Below, one piece after another: positions 1 through 9,146 of a stretch of 54,429 nt of DNA. Source of the DNA: Bacteroidales bacterium. Lineage in GTDB: Bacteria > Bacteroidota > Bacteroidia > Bacteroidales > UBA12170. A program made the position numbers and the translations under genes. Each line of letters begins with the position of its first letter. Position 1 is the stretch's first letter. The stretch lies in NCBI GenBank assembly GCA_027858955.1, contig JAQIBR010000183.1:1-54429 (forward strand), written 5' to 3'. The notes beneath the pieces were generated by a model. The model did not search any database. It saw only the letters and a list, made by a program, of their open reading frames with translations, and was not told the DNA's origin.

Positions 1-264
1 TACTTTAGTGGTATTGTTTAGTGCAAGTTGCTGTATCCTTTTATTATTTAGAAGGTTAAAGTGAAATAATCATAAACAATCAATTGTTTAAATCTTTGTT
101 AGGTTGACGCCAATGCGAATCTTCGGGATAAATTCAAAATTTGCTATGCGGCATTTTGAACTACAATTGGTATTATTTGGCAATCATCTTTTTCATTTTA
201 CGATTTCTTAAATACATAGGCGACAAATAATTTGCAGGTAAGTGTTTCCAAAATAATTAAAACT
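1..264. other. left-edge non-coding stretch
   Basis: AT-rich sequence with no supportable reading frame on either strand. A weak promoter-like AATCTTTG lies near 97-104, but it lacks the T of the TAnnTTTG box. I see no tRNA or strong hairpin. It is probably the intergenic region between a gene outside the window and the methyltransferase-like gene. Confidence 0.4.
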
Positions 265-837
265 ATGTTTTGTTTCAAGCAATTAGAAAAGATAATATTT
301 TGGTGGAAGGCTAAAAATGCTCACGGATTACATTCTCCTTTTGTTTTCAACTTTTATAATACGATTAAAAAACAATGGAGAAGTAATAAATTACCTTCTG
401 ATAAACCTAATGGCTTCAGTAAAAAAGAAAGTAGTATTATTTTGGCAATAATTCAGTATTTCAAACCTAATAGGGTTCTTTTATTATCAGGCGCAGAACA
501 AATTCAATCTGGATTGCTTTCTTTTATTTCAAATGATGTTATTGTATTAGAAAAAAACATAAATAATTTATCTGCCGATGCATTAAAATTCGATTTAATT
601 ATTATTTCTAATTTGCTTATTATCAGTGAAAAAAAATTATTTAATAAGTTATCCCATTTAGTTAATAGCGAAAGTGTTGTAATTATTCCACACATTCATG
701 CGTCCATGGTTTCAATAAAACGATGGAAAACAATGATTAAAGAAAATCATATTCGAGTGAGCATTGATATGTTTTTTATAGGAATCCTTCTTTTTAGATC
801 GGAATCGACTAAACAAGATTTTCAATTGAGATTTTAA
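265..837 (+). CDS. SAM-methyltransferase-like protein, degenerate
   Basis: A protein of about 190 residues. Its N-terminal segment WWKAKNAHGLHSPFVF resembles the start of a Bacteroidota family of small O-methyltransferase-like proteins, which begin with a 'K..N.HG.HSPFVF' signature. The expected glycine-rich SAM-binding loop is poor: the corresponding part reads VLLLSGAEQIQSG. Activity is therefore uncertain, and it may be a divergent or decaying member. An upstream in-frame TTG at 232 would add 11 residues. I prefer the ATG at 265 because the recognisable homology begins just after it. It stands alone, and the next gene has its own promoter. The family assignment is from memory of the signature only. 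Confidence 0.5.
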   Translation: MFCFKQLEKIIFWWKAKNAHGLHSPFVFNFYNTIKKQWRSNKLPSDKPNGFSKKESSIILAIIQYFKPNRVLLLSGAEQIQSGLLSFISNDVIVLEKNINNLSADALKFDLIIISNLLIISEKKLFNKLSHLVNSESVVIIPHIHASMVSIKRWKTMIKENHIRVSIDMFFIGILLFRSESTKQDFQLRF

Positions 838-866
838 TTTTGTGAATACAATTAAAGAATTATGCC

Positions 867-874
867 TATTTTTG
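867..874 (+). promoter_or_regulatory. -7 box TATTTTTG for the ABC ATPase gene
   Basis: It matches the Bacteroidota housekeeping -7 consensus TAnnTTTG and lies 22 bases before the ATG at 897. No clear -33 TTG is seen at the ideal distance. Confidence 0.5.
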
Positions 875-896
875 ACCATCTTACAAAACAATAATT

Positions 897-1628
897 ATGC
901 AAAAAAAAGTTATATCAATTAAAGATATTGCAAAACATTATCAAGTCGGGACGCAATTAGTGAAAGCCATTCGTACAATTAGTATCGATATTTATAAAAA
1001 TGAATATGTTGCCCTAATGGGGCCTTCAGGATCTGGAAAATCAACATTGATGAATATTTTGGGATGTTTGGATACACCTACACGCGGTGAATATTTTTTA
1101 GCTGGTCAGGATGTTAGCAAAATGGTAGACAATGAATTGGCCGAAATTCGTAATCGAGAAATTGGATTTGTTTTCCAAACCTTTAATTTGCTTCCTCGCT
1201 CTACTGCACTAGAGAATGTCATGCTCCCATTAATATATGCTGGGTATTCAAAAAAAGAACGCATTGAGAGGGCTTCAAATACATTAGGCGATGTGCATTT
1301 GTCTGATCGAATGAGTCACCGTCCCAATGAGCTTTCTGGCGGTCAACGCCAAAGGGTTGCTGTTGCACGCGCCCTCGTAAATAAGCCTTCAATTATCCTT
1401 GCCGATGAGCCAACAGGTAACCTCGATTCCAAGACATCAATAGAAATTATGGGTCTTTTTGAAGAAATTCATGCTGCCGGAAATACAGTAATTGTAGTTA
1501 CACACGAAGAGGACATTGCAAAACATTGTCATCGCATTATTCGTTTAATAGATGGCGAAGTTTCCAGCGATACTTTAAACGAAAATGTTAAGCATGTTAG
1601 CAAGAAGCCAGAAATGCAAACATCTTAA
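897..1628 (+). CDS. ABC transporter ATP-binding protein, LolD/MacB type
   Basis: A complete 243-residue nucleotide-binding domain. Walker [10 protein letters not shown] is at 42-50, the Q-loop glutamine at about 94, the ABC signature LSGGQ at 146-150 and Walker B IILADEP at 166-172, followed by TGNLDS and the switch histidine in VTHEED. The sequence around TGNLDS and the FQTFNLLPR segment are typical of the MacB/LolD/FtsE-like class, which powers lipoprotein release or mechanotransmission-type efflux. No partner permease lies beside it, so it must work with a membrane subunit encoded elsewhere. The C-terminal 20 residues are hydrophilic and variable. The ATPase call is secure; the substrate is unknown. 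Confidence 0.9.
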   Translation: MQKKVISIKDIAKHYQVGTQLVKAIRTISIDIYKNEYVALMGPSGSGKSTLMNILGCLDTPTRGEYFLAGQDVSKMVDNELAEIRNREIGFVFQTFNLLPRSTALENVMLPLIYAGYSKKERIERASNTLGDVHLSDRMSHRPNELSGGQRQRVAVARALVNKPSIILADEPTGNLDSKTSIEIMGLFEEIHAAGNTVIVVTHEEDIAKHCHRIIRLIDGEVSSDTLNENVKHVSKKPEMQTS

Positions 1629-1661
1629 ACAGGTTTAAATATGCTGTTGAATCGGATTTTG

Positions 1662-1669
1662 TAGATTTG
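1662..1669 (+). promoter_or_regulatory. -7 box TAGATTTG for the hydrolase gene
   Basis: It matches TAnnTTTG and lies 19 bases before the ATG at 1689. It would also drive the metallophosphoesterase 10 bases downstream of the hydrolase. Confidence 0.45.
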
Positions 1670-1688
1670 CTATCTAAATTTGATTCAA

Positions 1689-2534
1689 ATGACAATTTTC
1701 TACTTTTTTTTGATTTTACTAGTAATATCTGCCGTGCTGTTTTATTTTATGCTAAGAGCATTTAAAAACCCAGTAAATCCACACAATAATATTCCTCAAG
1801 ATTTAGAGCTTAAAATCCTGGAAGTCAATTTTCCTTCAATAAAAGGACAAGATATTTATGCCTGGAAAGTGGAATCGAATCCTGATTTGCCTACTTTAAT
1901 TTTAGTTCACGGATGGGGCAGAAATGTAGAGCGGATGACTCCATATATTCGAAAATTGTGTTGTCGAGGTTTTAATATGCTTGCATTTGATGCTCGAGGA
2001 CACGGAAATAGTCACAGCGATGGTCCAATGACGATGGTCAAATTTGCTGAAGATACTGGATCGGCTATTGAATATGTTTTGGGTGATGAAAAACAAAAAA
2101 ACAAAGAAATTTCGCTAATTGGATTATCTATTGGTGGTGCTTCTTCTATTTTAGCTGCTAGTCGCGATGTGCGTATTAGGAAAGTGGTAACTGTTGGTGG
2201 TTTTGCACATCCTCTTGAAGTTATGCGTAAGCAAATTAAAGACAGATATATCCCCTATTTTCCATTTACATGGATTTTTTTTAAATTTGTTAAATGGCGC
2301 ACAGGCCTTGATTTTGAAGCAATTGCACCGGTAAATAATATTGCAAAAGCAAAGGCTGATTTTTTATTAATTCACGGAACTATTGATAAAATTGTACCTT
2401 TGGAACAAGGCCTAAAATTAAAAAAAGCCCAACCAAAAGCTGAGCTGTGGGAAATACCTCGTCGAGGCCATTCTAATTGCCATCTTGAAAAAGGTTTTTG
2501 GGATAAGATTAGCGGCTTTTTATTAGATAAATAA
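1689..2534 (+). CDS. membrane-anchored alpha/beta hydrolase
   Basis: Serine hydrolase of the alpha/beta fold, 281 residues from the ATG at 1689; an in-frame TTG at 1680 is the alternative. An N-terminal hydrophobic segment (about residues 2-22) suggests an inner-membrane anchor. The oxyanion-side motif HGWGRN is followed by the nucleophile elbow GLSIGG (Ser147). The acid is probably in GTIDKIVP (Asp233), and His261 in RRGHS completes the triad. The fold resembles BAAT/YqiA-like esterases and lysophospholipase-like proteins; the substrate is not evident. It is likely co-transcribed with the metallophosphoesterase, which starts 10 bases after its stop. Confidence 0.8.
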   Translation: MTIFYFFLILLVISAVLFYFMLRAFKNPVNPHNNIPQDLELKILEVNFPSIKGQDIYAWKVESNPDLPTLILVHGWGRNVERMTPYIRKLCCRGFNMLAFDARGHGNSHSDGPMTMVKFAEDTGSAIEYVLGDEKQKNKEISLIGLSIGGASSILAASRDVRIRKVVTVGGFAHPLEVMRKQIKDRYIPYFPFTWIFFKFVKWRTGLDFEAIAPVNNIAKAKADFLLIHGTIDKIVPLEQGLKLKKAQPKAELWEIPRRGHSNCHLEKGFWDKISGFLLDK

Positions 2535-2544
2535 AAGTGCAAAA

Positions 2545-3480
2545 ATGCATTATCCTTTAAGCGATAAAGAAAAAAATCAAAGACAAATTTGGGCAGTTAC
2601 CCGCTCAGTTTTAGAAACGGATAAATTTAAGCATAAAAGGCATGGGCAGAAAAGCAAAAGTAGGTGGAATTTGTTTACGCGAATTTTAGGCATTTTTGTT
2701 ATAGGCTTGAAAATCCTGAGTTTGTATCGCACAGGTTTGGAGAATGTTTTCAAAATAGAAATCAATTCGCATCGCTTGATTTTCCCAAACCTGCCAGCTT
2801 CTTTCGATGGTTTTAAAATCCTCCATTTATCTGATTTACATATTGATAGTGTTGATGGTTTAGATGATGCAATTATCGAAAGAATAAAAAATGCGGATTT
2901 TAATCTTTGTGTACTAACGGGTGATTATCGAAAATCGAGTTTCGGTGTTTTTACACATATTTTAGAGCCCATTCAAAAAATTTCCAAACAAATTCAAAGC
3001 GAATTTAGACCATTAGCTGTATTAGGCAATCACGATACATATTTAATGGCTAAGTATGAAGAGAATAGCGGAATGTGACTATTGATTAATGAATCCGTAG
3101 AATTGAAAAGAGGTGATGATAAGATAATTATAAGTGGAACTGATGATCCGTTTTCTTATTATACCGATGCTGCTTTGATGCCATTTACTAATGAAAATGG
3201 GTTTAAAATTGCTTTGGTGCATACATCGGAACTTGCTGATATTGCTGCTGAGAATAACTATAATCTATACCTTTGTGGCCATACACATGGCGGCCAGATT
3301 TGTCTCCCTGGAGGCAAAGCCATAATATCTCATCAAACGGAAGGAAATAAGTATATAAAAGGTTTTTGGAAATTAAATGAAATGATAGGTTTTACATCTG
3401 CAGGATGCGGTGTTTCTGGTGTTCCTTTACGCTATAATTGTTTACCTGAAATTACAGTTTTTGAATTAGTAAGAGCTTAA
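2545..3480 (+). pseudogene. metallophosphoesterase split by in-frame TGA
   Basis: One continuous frame encodes a YkuE-like calcineurin-fold metallophosphoesterase, interrupted once by TGA at 3076-3078. The upstream part (177 residues) has a basic N-terminus and one membrane segment near residues 45-60. It then carries metal-binding motifs HLSDLHID, LTGDYR and GNHD. The downstream part (from codon 3079) carries GTDDP, the VHTSE histidine and the terminal GHTHGGQICLP. Neither half has a full metal site, so both are needed for activity. The frame is otherwise intact and the codons around the stop look normal. It is either a recent nonsense mutation, a base-call error or a readthrough product. 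TGA is used as an ordinary stop elsewhere here, for example at the end of the 38024 gene. The stop overlaps the end of rsmI. Confidence 0.8.
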
Positions 3481-4151
3481 TTAGTTTTACCTGCAATCAC
3501 CATTACAATCTCGCCCTTCACAACTTTTTTTTCAAAATGCTGATATAGCTTGCTTAAAGTCCCCCTGATAGTTTCTTCATACATCTTGCTTATTTCGCGA
3601 GAAACGCTTGCTTGACGATCTTCACCAAAAAATTCGGCAAATTGTTTCAAGCTTTTAACCAATCGATGTGGAGATTCATAATAAATTGTTGTAAACGGAT
3701 TTTCGGCCAAGGCGATTAATCTCGTTTGTCTTCCTTTTTTATGAGGCAAAAAACCTTCAAAATGAAAGCGGTCATTAGGTAAACCTGAATTAACTAAAGC
3801 AGGAATGAAGGCTGTTGGGCCGGGAAGACAATCTACTTCAATATTATTTTTAATACACTCACGAACCAATAAAAATCCAGGGTCAGAAATGGCGGGTGTT
3901 CCTGCATCACTAATCAGAGCCATGCTTTCGCCGGTCGATATACGATCAACAAGATGGCCTACGCTTTTATGCTCATTATGAATATGGTAAGAAAGTAATT
4001 TCTTTGATATTCCATAATGTTTAAGCAATTTTCCACTTGTTCGTGTGTCTTCCGCTAAAATTAAATCCACTTCTTTAAGAATTCTTACTGCACGATGTGT
4101 AAAATCTTCAAGATTGCCAATAGGCGTGGGGACTAAATACAGTTTCGACAT
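3477..4151 (-). CDS. rsmI: 16S rRNA 2'-O-methyltransferase RsmI
   Basis: A tetrapyrrole-methylase-fold SAM enzyme of 224 residues that 2'-O-methylates C1402 of 16S rRNA together with RsmH. Visible family signatures are VPTPIGNLEDFTHRA at the N-terminus, LAEDTRTSGKLLKHYGI, the ALISDAGTPAISDPG loop that binds SAM, and YYESPHR further on. Its length is slightly below the usual 230-280 because the C-terminal extension is short. Its last codons overlap the stop of the convergent metallophosphoesterase by four bases. A TACCTTTG box just upstream suggests its own promoter. Confidence 0.93.
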   Translation of the reverse strand: MSKLYLVPTPIGNLEDFTHRAVRILKEVDLILAEDTRTSGKLLKHYGISKKLLSYHIHNEHKSVGHLVDRISTGESMALISDAGTPAISDPGFLLVRECIKNNIEVDCLPGPTAFIPALVNSGLPNDRFHFEGFLPHKKGRQTRLIALAENPFTTIYYESPHRLVKSLKQFAEFFGEDRQASVSREISKMYEETIRGTLSKLYQHFEKKVVKGEIVMVIAGKTN

Positions 4152-4167
4152 TCGCTAGAGTTTCTAC

Positions 4168-4175
4168 AAAGGTAA
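4168..4175 (-). promoter_or_regulatory. -7 box TACCTTTG for rsmI
   Basis: On the minus strand this is TACCTTTG, 16 bases before the rsmI ATG, matching TAnnTTTG. Confidence 0.55.
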
Positions 4176-4215
4176 TTTCTTTTTAAATTATAAGTGATAT
4201 TTAGTCTGAATTATG

Positions 4216-4223
4216 TATATTTG
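4216..4223 (+). promoter_or_regulatory. -7 box TATATTTG for the aminotransferase operon
   Basis: It matches TAnnTTTG and would give a leader of about 115 bases before the preferred ATG at 4346. No other good box is closer. Confidence 0.35.
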
Positions 4224-4345
4224 ATTAATTGAAATGATTGAATTCAAGATTATTTTGTTCAACAAAGTAAACCACAATAATATAAATTGAATTTGAACGT
4301 TTTATGATTCAACGTTTCGTTATACCACACGAAAGAAAGACTCGC

Positions 4346-5503
4346 ATGAAAAAATTTAACGGCAATATTATTTCTAAACTTCCCGGTGTAGAAACTTCCA
4401 TTTTCGCTGTAATGTCTGGGTTGGCTAATCAGCACAATGCAATAAATCTATCACAGGGATTCCCGGATTTTCAGGTTTCTGAAAAATTAATCGCATCTAT
4501 TAATCAAAAAATGAAAAATGGATTAAATCAATATGCTCCAATGCCGGGGGTGCTTACTTTAAGAGAACAAATTGCAGCTAAAGCATCAATTACCTATGGA
4601 ATTGATTATAATGTTGACCGCGAAGTAACCATTACTGCTGGAGCAACTCAAGCATTATTTACTGCCATTACAGCTTTTATCCGTGAAGATGACGAGGTAA
4701 TTATTTTTGAACCTGCTTACGATTCCTATGGTCCTGCTGTTCGCTTAAATAGTGGGGTTGTAAAATATGTGCAACTGAAATTGCCTGATTATCATATCGA
4801 TTGGCAAGAAGTTGCAAATAAGATTACTCACCGTACTAAAATGATTATCATTAATTCGCCACACAATCCAAGTGGTAGTGTTCTAAGCGAGCAAGACCTG
4901 CTTGATTTGCAGCGAATTACAGTCAATACAGATATCGTCATTTTAAGCGATGAAGTATATGAGCACATTATTTTTGACGGAAAAAAACACGAAAGCGTTT
5001 GTTCTTACCCTGAATTAGCAGAGCGAAGTATAGTTGTTGGCAGTTTCGGCAAAACTTTTCATGCTACCGGATGGAAAATAGGTTTTTCCTTGGCGCCTGA
5101 AAATCTGATGAAGGAATTTAGGAAGTCTCATCAGTTTAATGTATATGCTGTAAACACACCAATACAACATGCTTTTGCCGAATATATGAGAGATCCTGAG
5201 AATTATTTACATTTAGGAGAATTTTATCAGCAAAAACGTGATTTTTTTATCGAAAGATTAAAGAATTCTCGCTTTAAAATAATTCCTTCTTACGGAACCT
5301 ATTTTCAATCACTCGATTATTCAAATATATCTGAAGAAAATGAAATGGATTTTGCAACACGTTTAATTACCGAATTTGGTGTAGCTGGTATTCCGGTTTC
5401 AGCCTTTTATCATAAAAAAGATGACAATAAAATTTTACGTTTCTGTTTTGCCAAAGGCGAAGAAACATTAGAAAAAGCAGCCGAAATATTATGCAAGATT
5501 TAA
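4346..5503 (+). CDS. PLP aminotransferase, methionine/glutamine type
   Basis: A fold-type I aminotransferase of class I/II, 385 residues from the ATG at 4346. The ATG at 4304 would add 14 residues without family support. Hallmarks are NLSQGFPDF near the start, TAGATQALF, NSPHNPSG, the LSDEVYEH aspartate region and the PLP lysine in SFGKTFHATGWK. LSQGFPDF and FGKTFHATGWKIG are characteristic of the YbdL/kynurenine aminotransferase group, which transaminates methionine, glutamine or aromatic amino acids. It overlaps the following omega-amidase gene by 13 bases, so the two are translationally coupled. That pairing fits the glutamine transaminase-omega-amidase pathway, in which the amidase hydrolyses the 2-oxo acid amide made by the transaminase. 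Exact amino-donor preference is inferred. Confidence 0.88.
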   Translation: MKKFNGNIISKLPGVETSIFAVMSGLANQHNAINLSQGFPDFQVSEKLIASINQKMKNGLNQYAPMPGVLTLREQIAAKASITYGIDYNVDREVTITAGATQALFTAITAFIREDDEVIIFEPAYDSYGPAVRLNSGVVKYVQLKLPDYHIDWQEVANKITHRTKMIIINSPHNPSGSVLSEQDLLDLQRITVNTDIVILSDEVYEHIIFDGKKHESVCSYPELAERSIVVGSFGKTFHATGWKIGFSLAPENLMKEFRKSHQFNVYAVNTPIQHAFAEYMRDPENYLHLGEFYQQKRDFFIERLKNSRFKIIPSYGTYFQSLDYSNISEENEMDFATRLITEFGVAGIPVSAFYHKKDDNKILRFCFAKGEETLEKAAEILCKI

Positions 5504-6285
5504 ATATTAGTATAATCCAATCCGATATAGTTTGGAAAGATGTAGACGCCAATTTGGCTAGTTTTTCTTATGATATTGATCAAATTGAAGAAGAAGTTGA
5601 TTTAATTGTATTGCCCGAAATGTTTAACACGGGATTTGTTGTTGATCCTGAAGATGTTGCCGAAAAAATGAATGGCAAGAGTTTATTATGGATGATTGAG
5701 CAAGCAAGAAATTCTCAAGCTGTTATCTGTGGCAGTCTTATCATACATGAAAAGAATAAATATTATAATCGACTATTTTGGGTGAATCCTGATGGCAGTT
5801 TTAAGCAATATGATAAAAGGCATCTATTTAGTTTAGGCGGCGAACATCAAAAATTTACCGGCGGAACAGAAAGTATGATTGTCGAACTTAAAGGATGGAA
5901 AATAAAACCTTTGGTATGTTATGATTTGCGCTTTCCTGTTTGGGCAAAAAACAATTATTCTAATGGTAAATACGATTTTGATTTATTGATCTATATCGCC
6001 AATTGGCCTGCTTCGAGACGTGATCCTTGGATGAGTTTATTAAAGGCACGTGCCATTGAAAATCAGGCATATGTGATTGGTGTTAATCGAATTGGAGAAG
6101 ACGGAAACGGACTTGCTCATTCAGGCGATTCGAATATTTACGATGCTAAGGGCAAAAAGCTTATCAAGCATCCTATTAATACCGAATATACTGAAACGCT
6201 TTCTCTATCAAAGAAAACTTTAAAAGATTTTCGCGAGAAATTTACTGTTGGGTTAGATTGGGATCGCTTTTCGATTGAAAAATAG
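5491..6285 (+). CDS. omega-amidase, nitrilase superfamily (YafV-like)
   Basis: A carbon-nitrogen hydrolase of 264 residues. The Glu-Lys-Cys triad is visible as LPEMFNTGF, YDKRHLF and VCYDLRFP. The YDKRHLFSLGGE stretch and VCYDLRFPVW are typical of the Nit2/YafV branch, which hydrolyses 2-oxoglutaramate and 2-oxosuccinamate to 2-oxo acids and ammonia. The gene begins inside the end of the aminotransferase gene, so it is likely co-translated. The two enzymes together would make glutamine-dependent transamination irreversible and allow 4-methylthio-2-oxobutyrate to be returned to methionine. Cytosolic; no signal peptide. Confidence 0.88.
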   Translation: MQDLNISIIQSDIVWKDVDANLASFSYDIDQIEEEVDLIVLPEMFNTGFVVDPEDVAEKMNGKSLLWMIEQARNSQAVICGSLIIHEKNKYYNRLFWVNPDGSFKQYDKRHLFSLGGEHQKFTGGTESMIVELKGWKIKPLVCYDLRFPVWAKNNYSNGKYDFDLLIYIANWPASRRDPWMSLLKARAIENQAYVIGVNRIGEDGNGLAHSGDSNIYDAKGKKLIKHPINTEYTETLSLSKKTLKDFREKFTVGLDWDRFSIEK

Positions 6286-6310
6286 AATCAGTCTTCATAC
6301 ATTTTCTTTT

Positions 6311-6318
6311 TATCTTTG
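6311..6318 (+). promoter_or_regulatory. -7 box TATCTTTG for hisS
   Basis: Perfect TAnnTTTG match, 22 bases before the hisS ATG. Confidence 0.65.
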
Positions 6319-6340
6319 TAGCCAATAACTAACTTATATT

Positions 6341-7708
6341 ATGGCCATTCAAAAACCTTATATACCTAAAGGAACCCGCGATTTTTCTCCTGCTGAAATG
6401 CTAAAAAGAAATTATATTTTTGATACAATCAAAAAGCATTTTGTTCGCTTTGGTTATCAACCTATTGAAACTCCAGCGATGGAAAATCTTTCTACTCTTA
6501 TAGGAAAATACGGCGAAGAAGGCGATAAACTCTTGTTTAAAATATTAAATTCAGGTGATTTTTTAACTAAGACATCCGATGAGCTTTTGGCCCAAAGAAA
6601 CAGTCAAAAACTCACTACTAAAATCAGCGAAAAAGGACTTCGATACGATTTAACTGTACCATTTGCACGTTATGTTGTACAGCACCAAAACGAGATTAAT
6701 TTTCCATTTAAACGCTATCAAATCCAACCAGTATGGCGTGCCGACAGACCTCAAAAAGGTCGTTATCGTGAATTTTTTCAATGCGATGCAGATGTAGTTG
6801 GTACTAATTCAATGCTCAACGAAGTTGAAATTGTTCAATTAATTGATGGAATCTTTTCTGACCTAAAAATAAACGTCGTTATTAAGCTTAATAATAGAAA
6901 AATCTTAAGCGGGATTGCTGAAATATTAGGTCAGGCTGATAAGATTATTGATATTACCGTAGCTATGGACAAGCTCGATAAAATAGGATTGAACAATGTA
7001 AATATAGAATTAATTGATAAAGGTCTACCCCAAACGGCAGTTGATCAACTTCAACCAATTATCTTGTTAAGTGGCAACAATAATGAAAAGCTAGCATCTT
7101 TGAAAAGCGTTTTAAGCAATTCTGAAATTGGTTTAAAAGGCGTTGCTGAAATGCAGGAAATTATAGATTATTTGCAAATGTTTGATTTGCAGAATGAAGT
7201 AGAACTTGATTTAACATTGGCGCGCGGATTAAACTATTATACGGGAACCATTTTTGAAGTGAAAGCCAATGATGTTCAAATTGGAAGCATTTGTGGTGGT
7301 GGACGTTATGACGATCTGACAGGTATCTTTGGATTAAAAGATGTTTCCGGTGTTGGTATTTCTTTTGGTGCCGATCGTATTTTTGATGTACTGAACGAAT
7401 TGGATTTATATCCCAAACATCAATCAGAAAATACCAAAGTATTTTTCGTGAATTTTGGCAAAGCTGAAGAAATATTTTGCTTGCCTATTTTGGCCAAACT
7501 TCGCAAAGCAGGCGTAAATGCAGAAATTTATCCTGAAGCAACAAAAATGAAGAAGCAGATGAAATTTGCCAATGATAAGGCAATTCCTTTTGTCGTTATA
7601 ATTGGTGAAGATGAAATGCAAAAGGGCGAGCTTGTGCTTAAAAACATGGAAAGTGGAGAGCAGAAATTCCTCAGCATTGAAGAATTATTGATTTTTATGA
7701 CGAAATAA
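6341..7708 (+). CDS. hisS: histidyl-tRNA synthetase
   Basis: Class II aminoacyl-tRNA synthetase of 455 residues that charges tRNA-His. The N-terminal PKGTRDFSP is the HisRS opening. Motif 2 is seen in [19 protein letters not shown], the histidine-specific segments are [12 protein letters not shown] and [10 protein letters not shown], and GGGRYDDL is a further conserved stretch. A C-terminal Rossmann-like anticodon-binding domain occupies roughly residues 365-455. Length is within the normal range. It has its own promoter and is followed by the convergent tsaB gene with only 46 bases between them. Confidence 0.97.
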   Translation: MAIQKPYIPKGTRDFSPAEMLKRNYIFDTIKKHFVRFGYQPIETPAMENLSTLIGKYGEEGDKLLFKILNSGDFLTKTSDELLAQRNSQKLTTKISEKGLRYDLTVPFARYVVQHQNEINFPFKRYQIQPVWRADRPQKGRYREFFQCDADVVGTNSMLNEVEIVQLIDGIFSDLKINVVIKLNNRKILSGIAEILGQADKIIDITVAMDKLDKIGLNNVNIELIDKGLPQTAVDQLQPIILLSGNNNEKLASLKSVLSNSEIGLKGVAEMQEIIDYLQMFDLQNEVELDLTLARGLNYYTGTIFEVKANDVQIGSICGGGRYDDLTGIFGLKDVSGVGISFGADRIFDVLNELDLYPKHQSENTKVFFVNFGKAEEIFCLPILAKLRKAGVNAEIYPEATKMKKQMKFANDKAIPFVVIIGEDEMQKGELVLKNMESGEQKFLSIEELLIFMTK

Positions 7709-7754
7709 TTTCAATTGTGAATTAGCGGCTTGTTTTTAAAAGAATCTTAAATAA

Positions 7755-8465
7755 TTACCTCAAGCCTTTCACCCTTGGAATTCCAGCTACAAAAGCTTTA
7801 AAATAGTAAGGCTCAAAATAAGCCAAATCGGCAAAATCTTTTGCGTTAAATTTTTCCTCTGCCAAGGCAATCATCCCTTTTGCTGACAATAATATCTCAG
7901 GATAAAAATGCGCGTTTGGGTGATTTTGATATAATTCCTGGTATTTATTAGCTCCATCACCACTAAAAATAATGCTGTTTAAATCCAAAAGTTCTTTATA
8001 TGTATTTTCGTCAATTATTTCTGCTTCAACTTTTCTAAGTTCTTCAATATTAGCATTATAATGTGCCGTATAGGCTTCCATTCGGCGAGCATCAATCATT
8101 GAGCAAAACAGCAGGTTCTCTTTTTCTAAAAGGTCGGTGTCGATATTTTTATGAGTGTGCATTGCTAAAGACTGCAATGTGTTGATATTGATTAACGGAA
8201 TATCCAAACTATAACACAATCCTTTTGCCGTAGAAACTCCTATTCGTAAACCTGTATAAGAACCCGGGCCTTCGCTAACGGCAACGGCACTTAAATCGGC
8301 AAGGGCATTTTTGCTCTCATTTAGTACTTCTTCTATAAACCCGTTTAATATTTCTGCATGAGAGTTTTTGCTGTCCAATTCACGCAAACTAAGCAATTGT
8401 CCATCCTTAGCTAATGCTACGCTGCAAACACTTGTTGTTGTTTCTATCGAAAGGATTAATGCCAT
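7755..8465 (-). CDS. tsaB: tRNA threonylcarbamoyladenosine biosynthesis protein TsaB
   Basis: An ASKHA-fold protein of 236 residues, the partner that dimerises with TsaD for t6A37 modification of ANN-decoding tRNAs. It opens with LILSIETTTSVCSVAL and carries SHAEIL and the highly characteristic EGPGSYTGLRIG with STAKGL directly after. It lacks the HxxxH metal motif of TsaD, as expected for TsaB. It is convergent with hisS and divergent from tadA, another tRNA-modification gene. The three adjacent genes are therefore all tRNA-related. Confidence 0.94.
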   Translation of the reverse strand: MALILSIETTTSVCSVALAKDGQLLSLRELDSKNSHAEILNGFIEEVLNESKNALADLSAVAVSEGPGSYTGLRIGVSTAKGLCYSLDIPLININTLQSLAMHTHKNIDTDLLEKENLLFCSMIDARRMEAYTAHYNANIEELRKVEAEIIDENTYKELLDLNSIIFSGDGANKYQELYQNHPNAHFYPEILLSAKGMIALAEEKFNAKDFADLAYFEPYYFKAFVAGIPRVKGLR

Positions 8466-8479
8466 ATCTGAAATTTTAG

Positions 8480-8487
8480 CAAAAATA
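8480..8487 (-). promoter_or_regulatory. -7 box TATTTTTG for tsaB
   Basis: Minus-strand TATTTTTG, 14 bases upstream of the tsaB ATG. Confidence 0.5.
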
Positions 8488-8541
8488 AGGCAAATAAATC
8501 AAAACCCGACCGCTTATAAGTTACGGAAAAGGATATTCTCC

Positions 8542-8549
8542 TATTTTTG
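8542..8549 (+). promoter_or_regulatory. -7 box TATTTTTG for tadA
   Basis: Matches TAnnTTTG and lies 77 bases before the tadA ATG. It is divergent from the tsaB box. Confidence 0.4.
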
Positions 8550-8626
8550 CATTATAAAAGAATGTAAATCCGCCATCATTATAAAGCGGAGATTTATTTG
8601 GCCTTCAATATTAAAAATGAATTGCT

Positions 8627-9070
8627 ATGGAACTATTTTCTGATGAATATTTTATGCGCGAAGCTTTGAAAGAAGCACAAAAAGCGTTTGATAGAGACGA
8701 AGTTCCGGTGGGTGCAATAATTGTAAGCAATAAAAAAATAATTGCCCGAGCGCACAACCTTACCGAAACTTTAAATGATGTTACTGCCCACGCCGAAATG
8801 CAAGCCTTTACTTCAGCAGCTAATCAATTGGGTGGTAAATATTTAAAAGATTGCACGCTTTATGTAACCTTAGAGCCCTGTTTAATGTGTGCTGGCGCAG
8901 CCGCTTGGACGCAAATTCCTAATATTGTTTTTGGCGCTTTTGATTCCAAAAAAGGATATTCAAACATTTCCGCTTCGATTTTACATCCTAAAACAAACGT
9001 TAAAAAAGGAATTCTTGAGCAAGAATGCAGCAGTCTTTTAACTTCCTTTTTTCAGGAAAAACGTGATTAA
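8627..9070 (+). CDS. tadA: tRNA-specific adenosine deaminase
   Basis: Zinc-dependent deaminase of 147 residues that converts A34 of tRNA-Arg(ACG) to inosine. The zinc/catalytic motif is HAEMQAF (His and Glu), and PCLMCAGA supplies the two zinc cysteines. DEVPVGAIIV and LYVTLEPC are also typical of the TadA/guanine deaminase group, with TadA most likely given the VPVGAI segment and the length. A nucleoside deaminase role cannot be fully excluded. The ATG lies in a shared intergenic region with tsaB. Confidence 0.9.
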   Translation: MELFSDEYFMREALKEAQKAFDRDEVPVGAIIVSNKKIIARAHNLTETLNDVTAHAEMQAFTSAANQLGGKYLKDCTLYVTLEPCLMCAGAAAWTQIPNIVFGAFDSKKGYSNISASILHPKTNVKKGILEQECSSLLTSFFQEKRD

Positions 9071-9084
9071 GCAGCTCTTTTGAA

Positions 9085-9117
9085 TTTGAGAAAGCTTCGC
9101 ATTTTTTTGTACCTTCG
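9085..9117 (+). promoter_or_regulatory. promoter TTTG-N21-TACCTTCG for the peptidase gene
   Basis: TTTG at 9085-9088 and TACCTTCG at 9110-9117 are spaced by 21 bases. This fits the Bacteroidota -33/-7 layout, with one mismatch in the -7 box. The ATG follows at 9147. Confidence 0.5.
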
Positions 9118-9146
9118 TTAATTCAAAATCTATAAAACATTTTAAC

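Noticed and set aside
3076-3078. TGA read as selenocysteine
   Set aside because: No stable hairpin of SECIS type directly follows, the position is not conserved Cys in the family as far as I can judge, and no selenoprotein genes are nearby.
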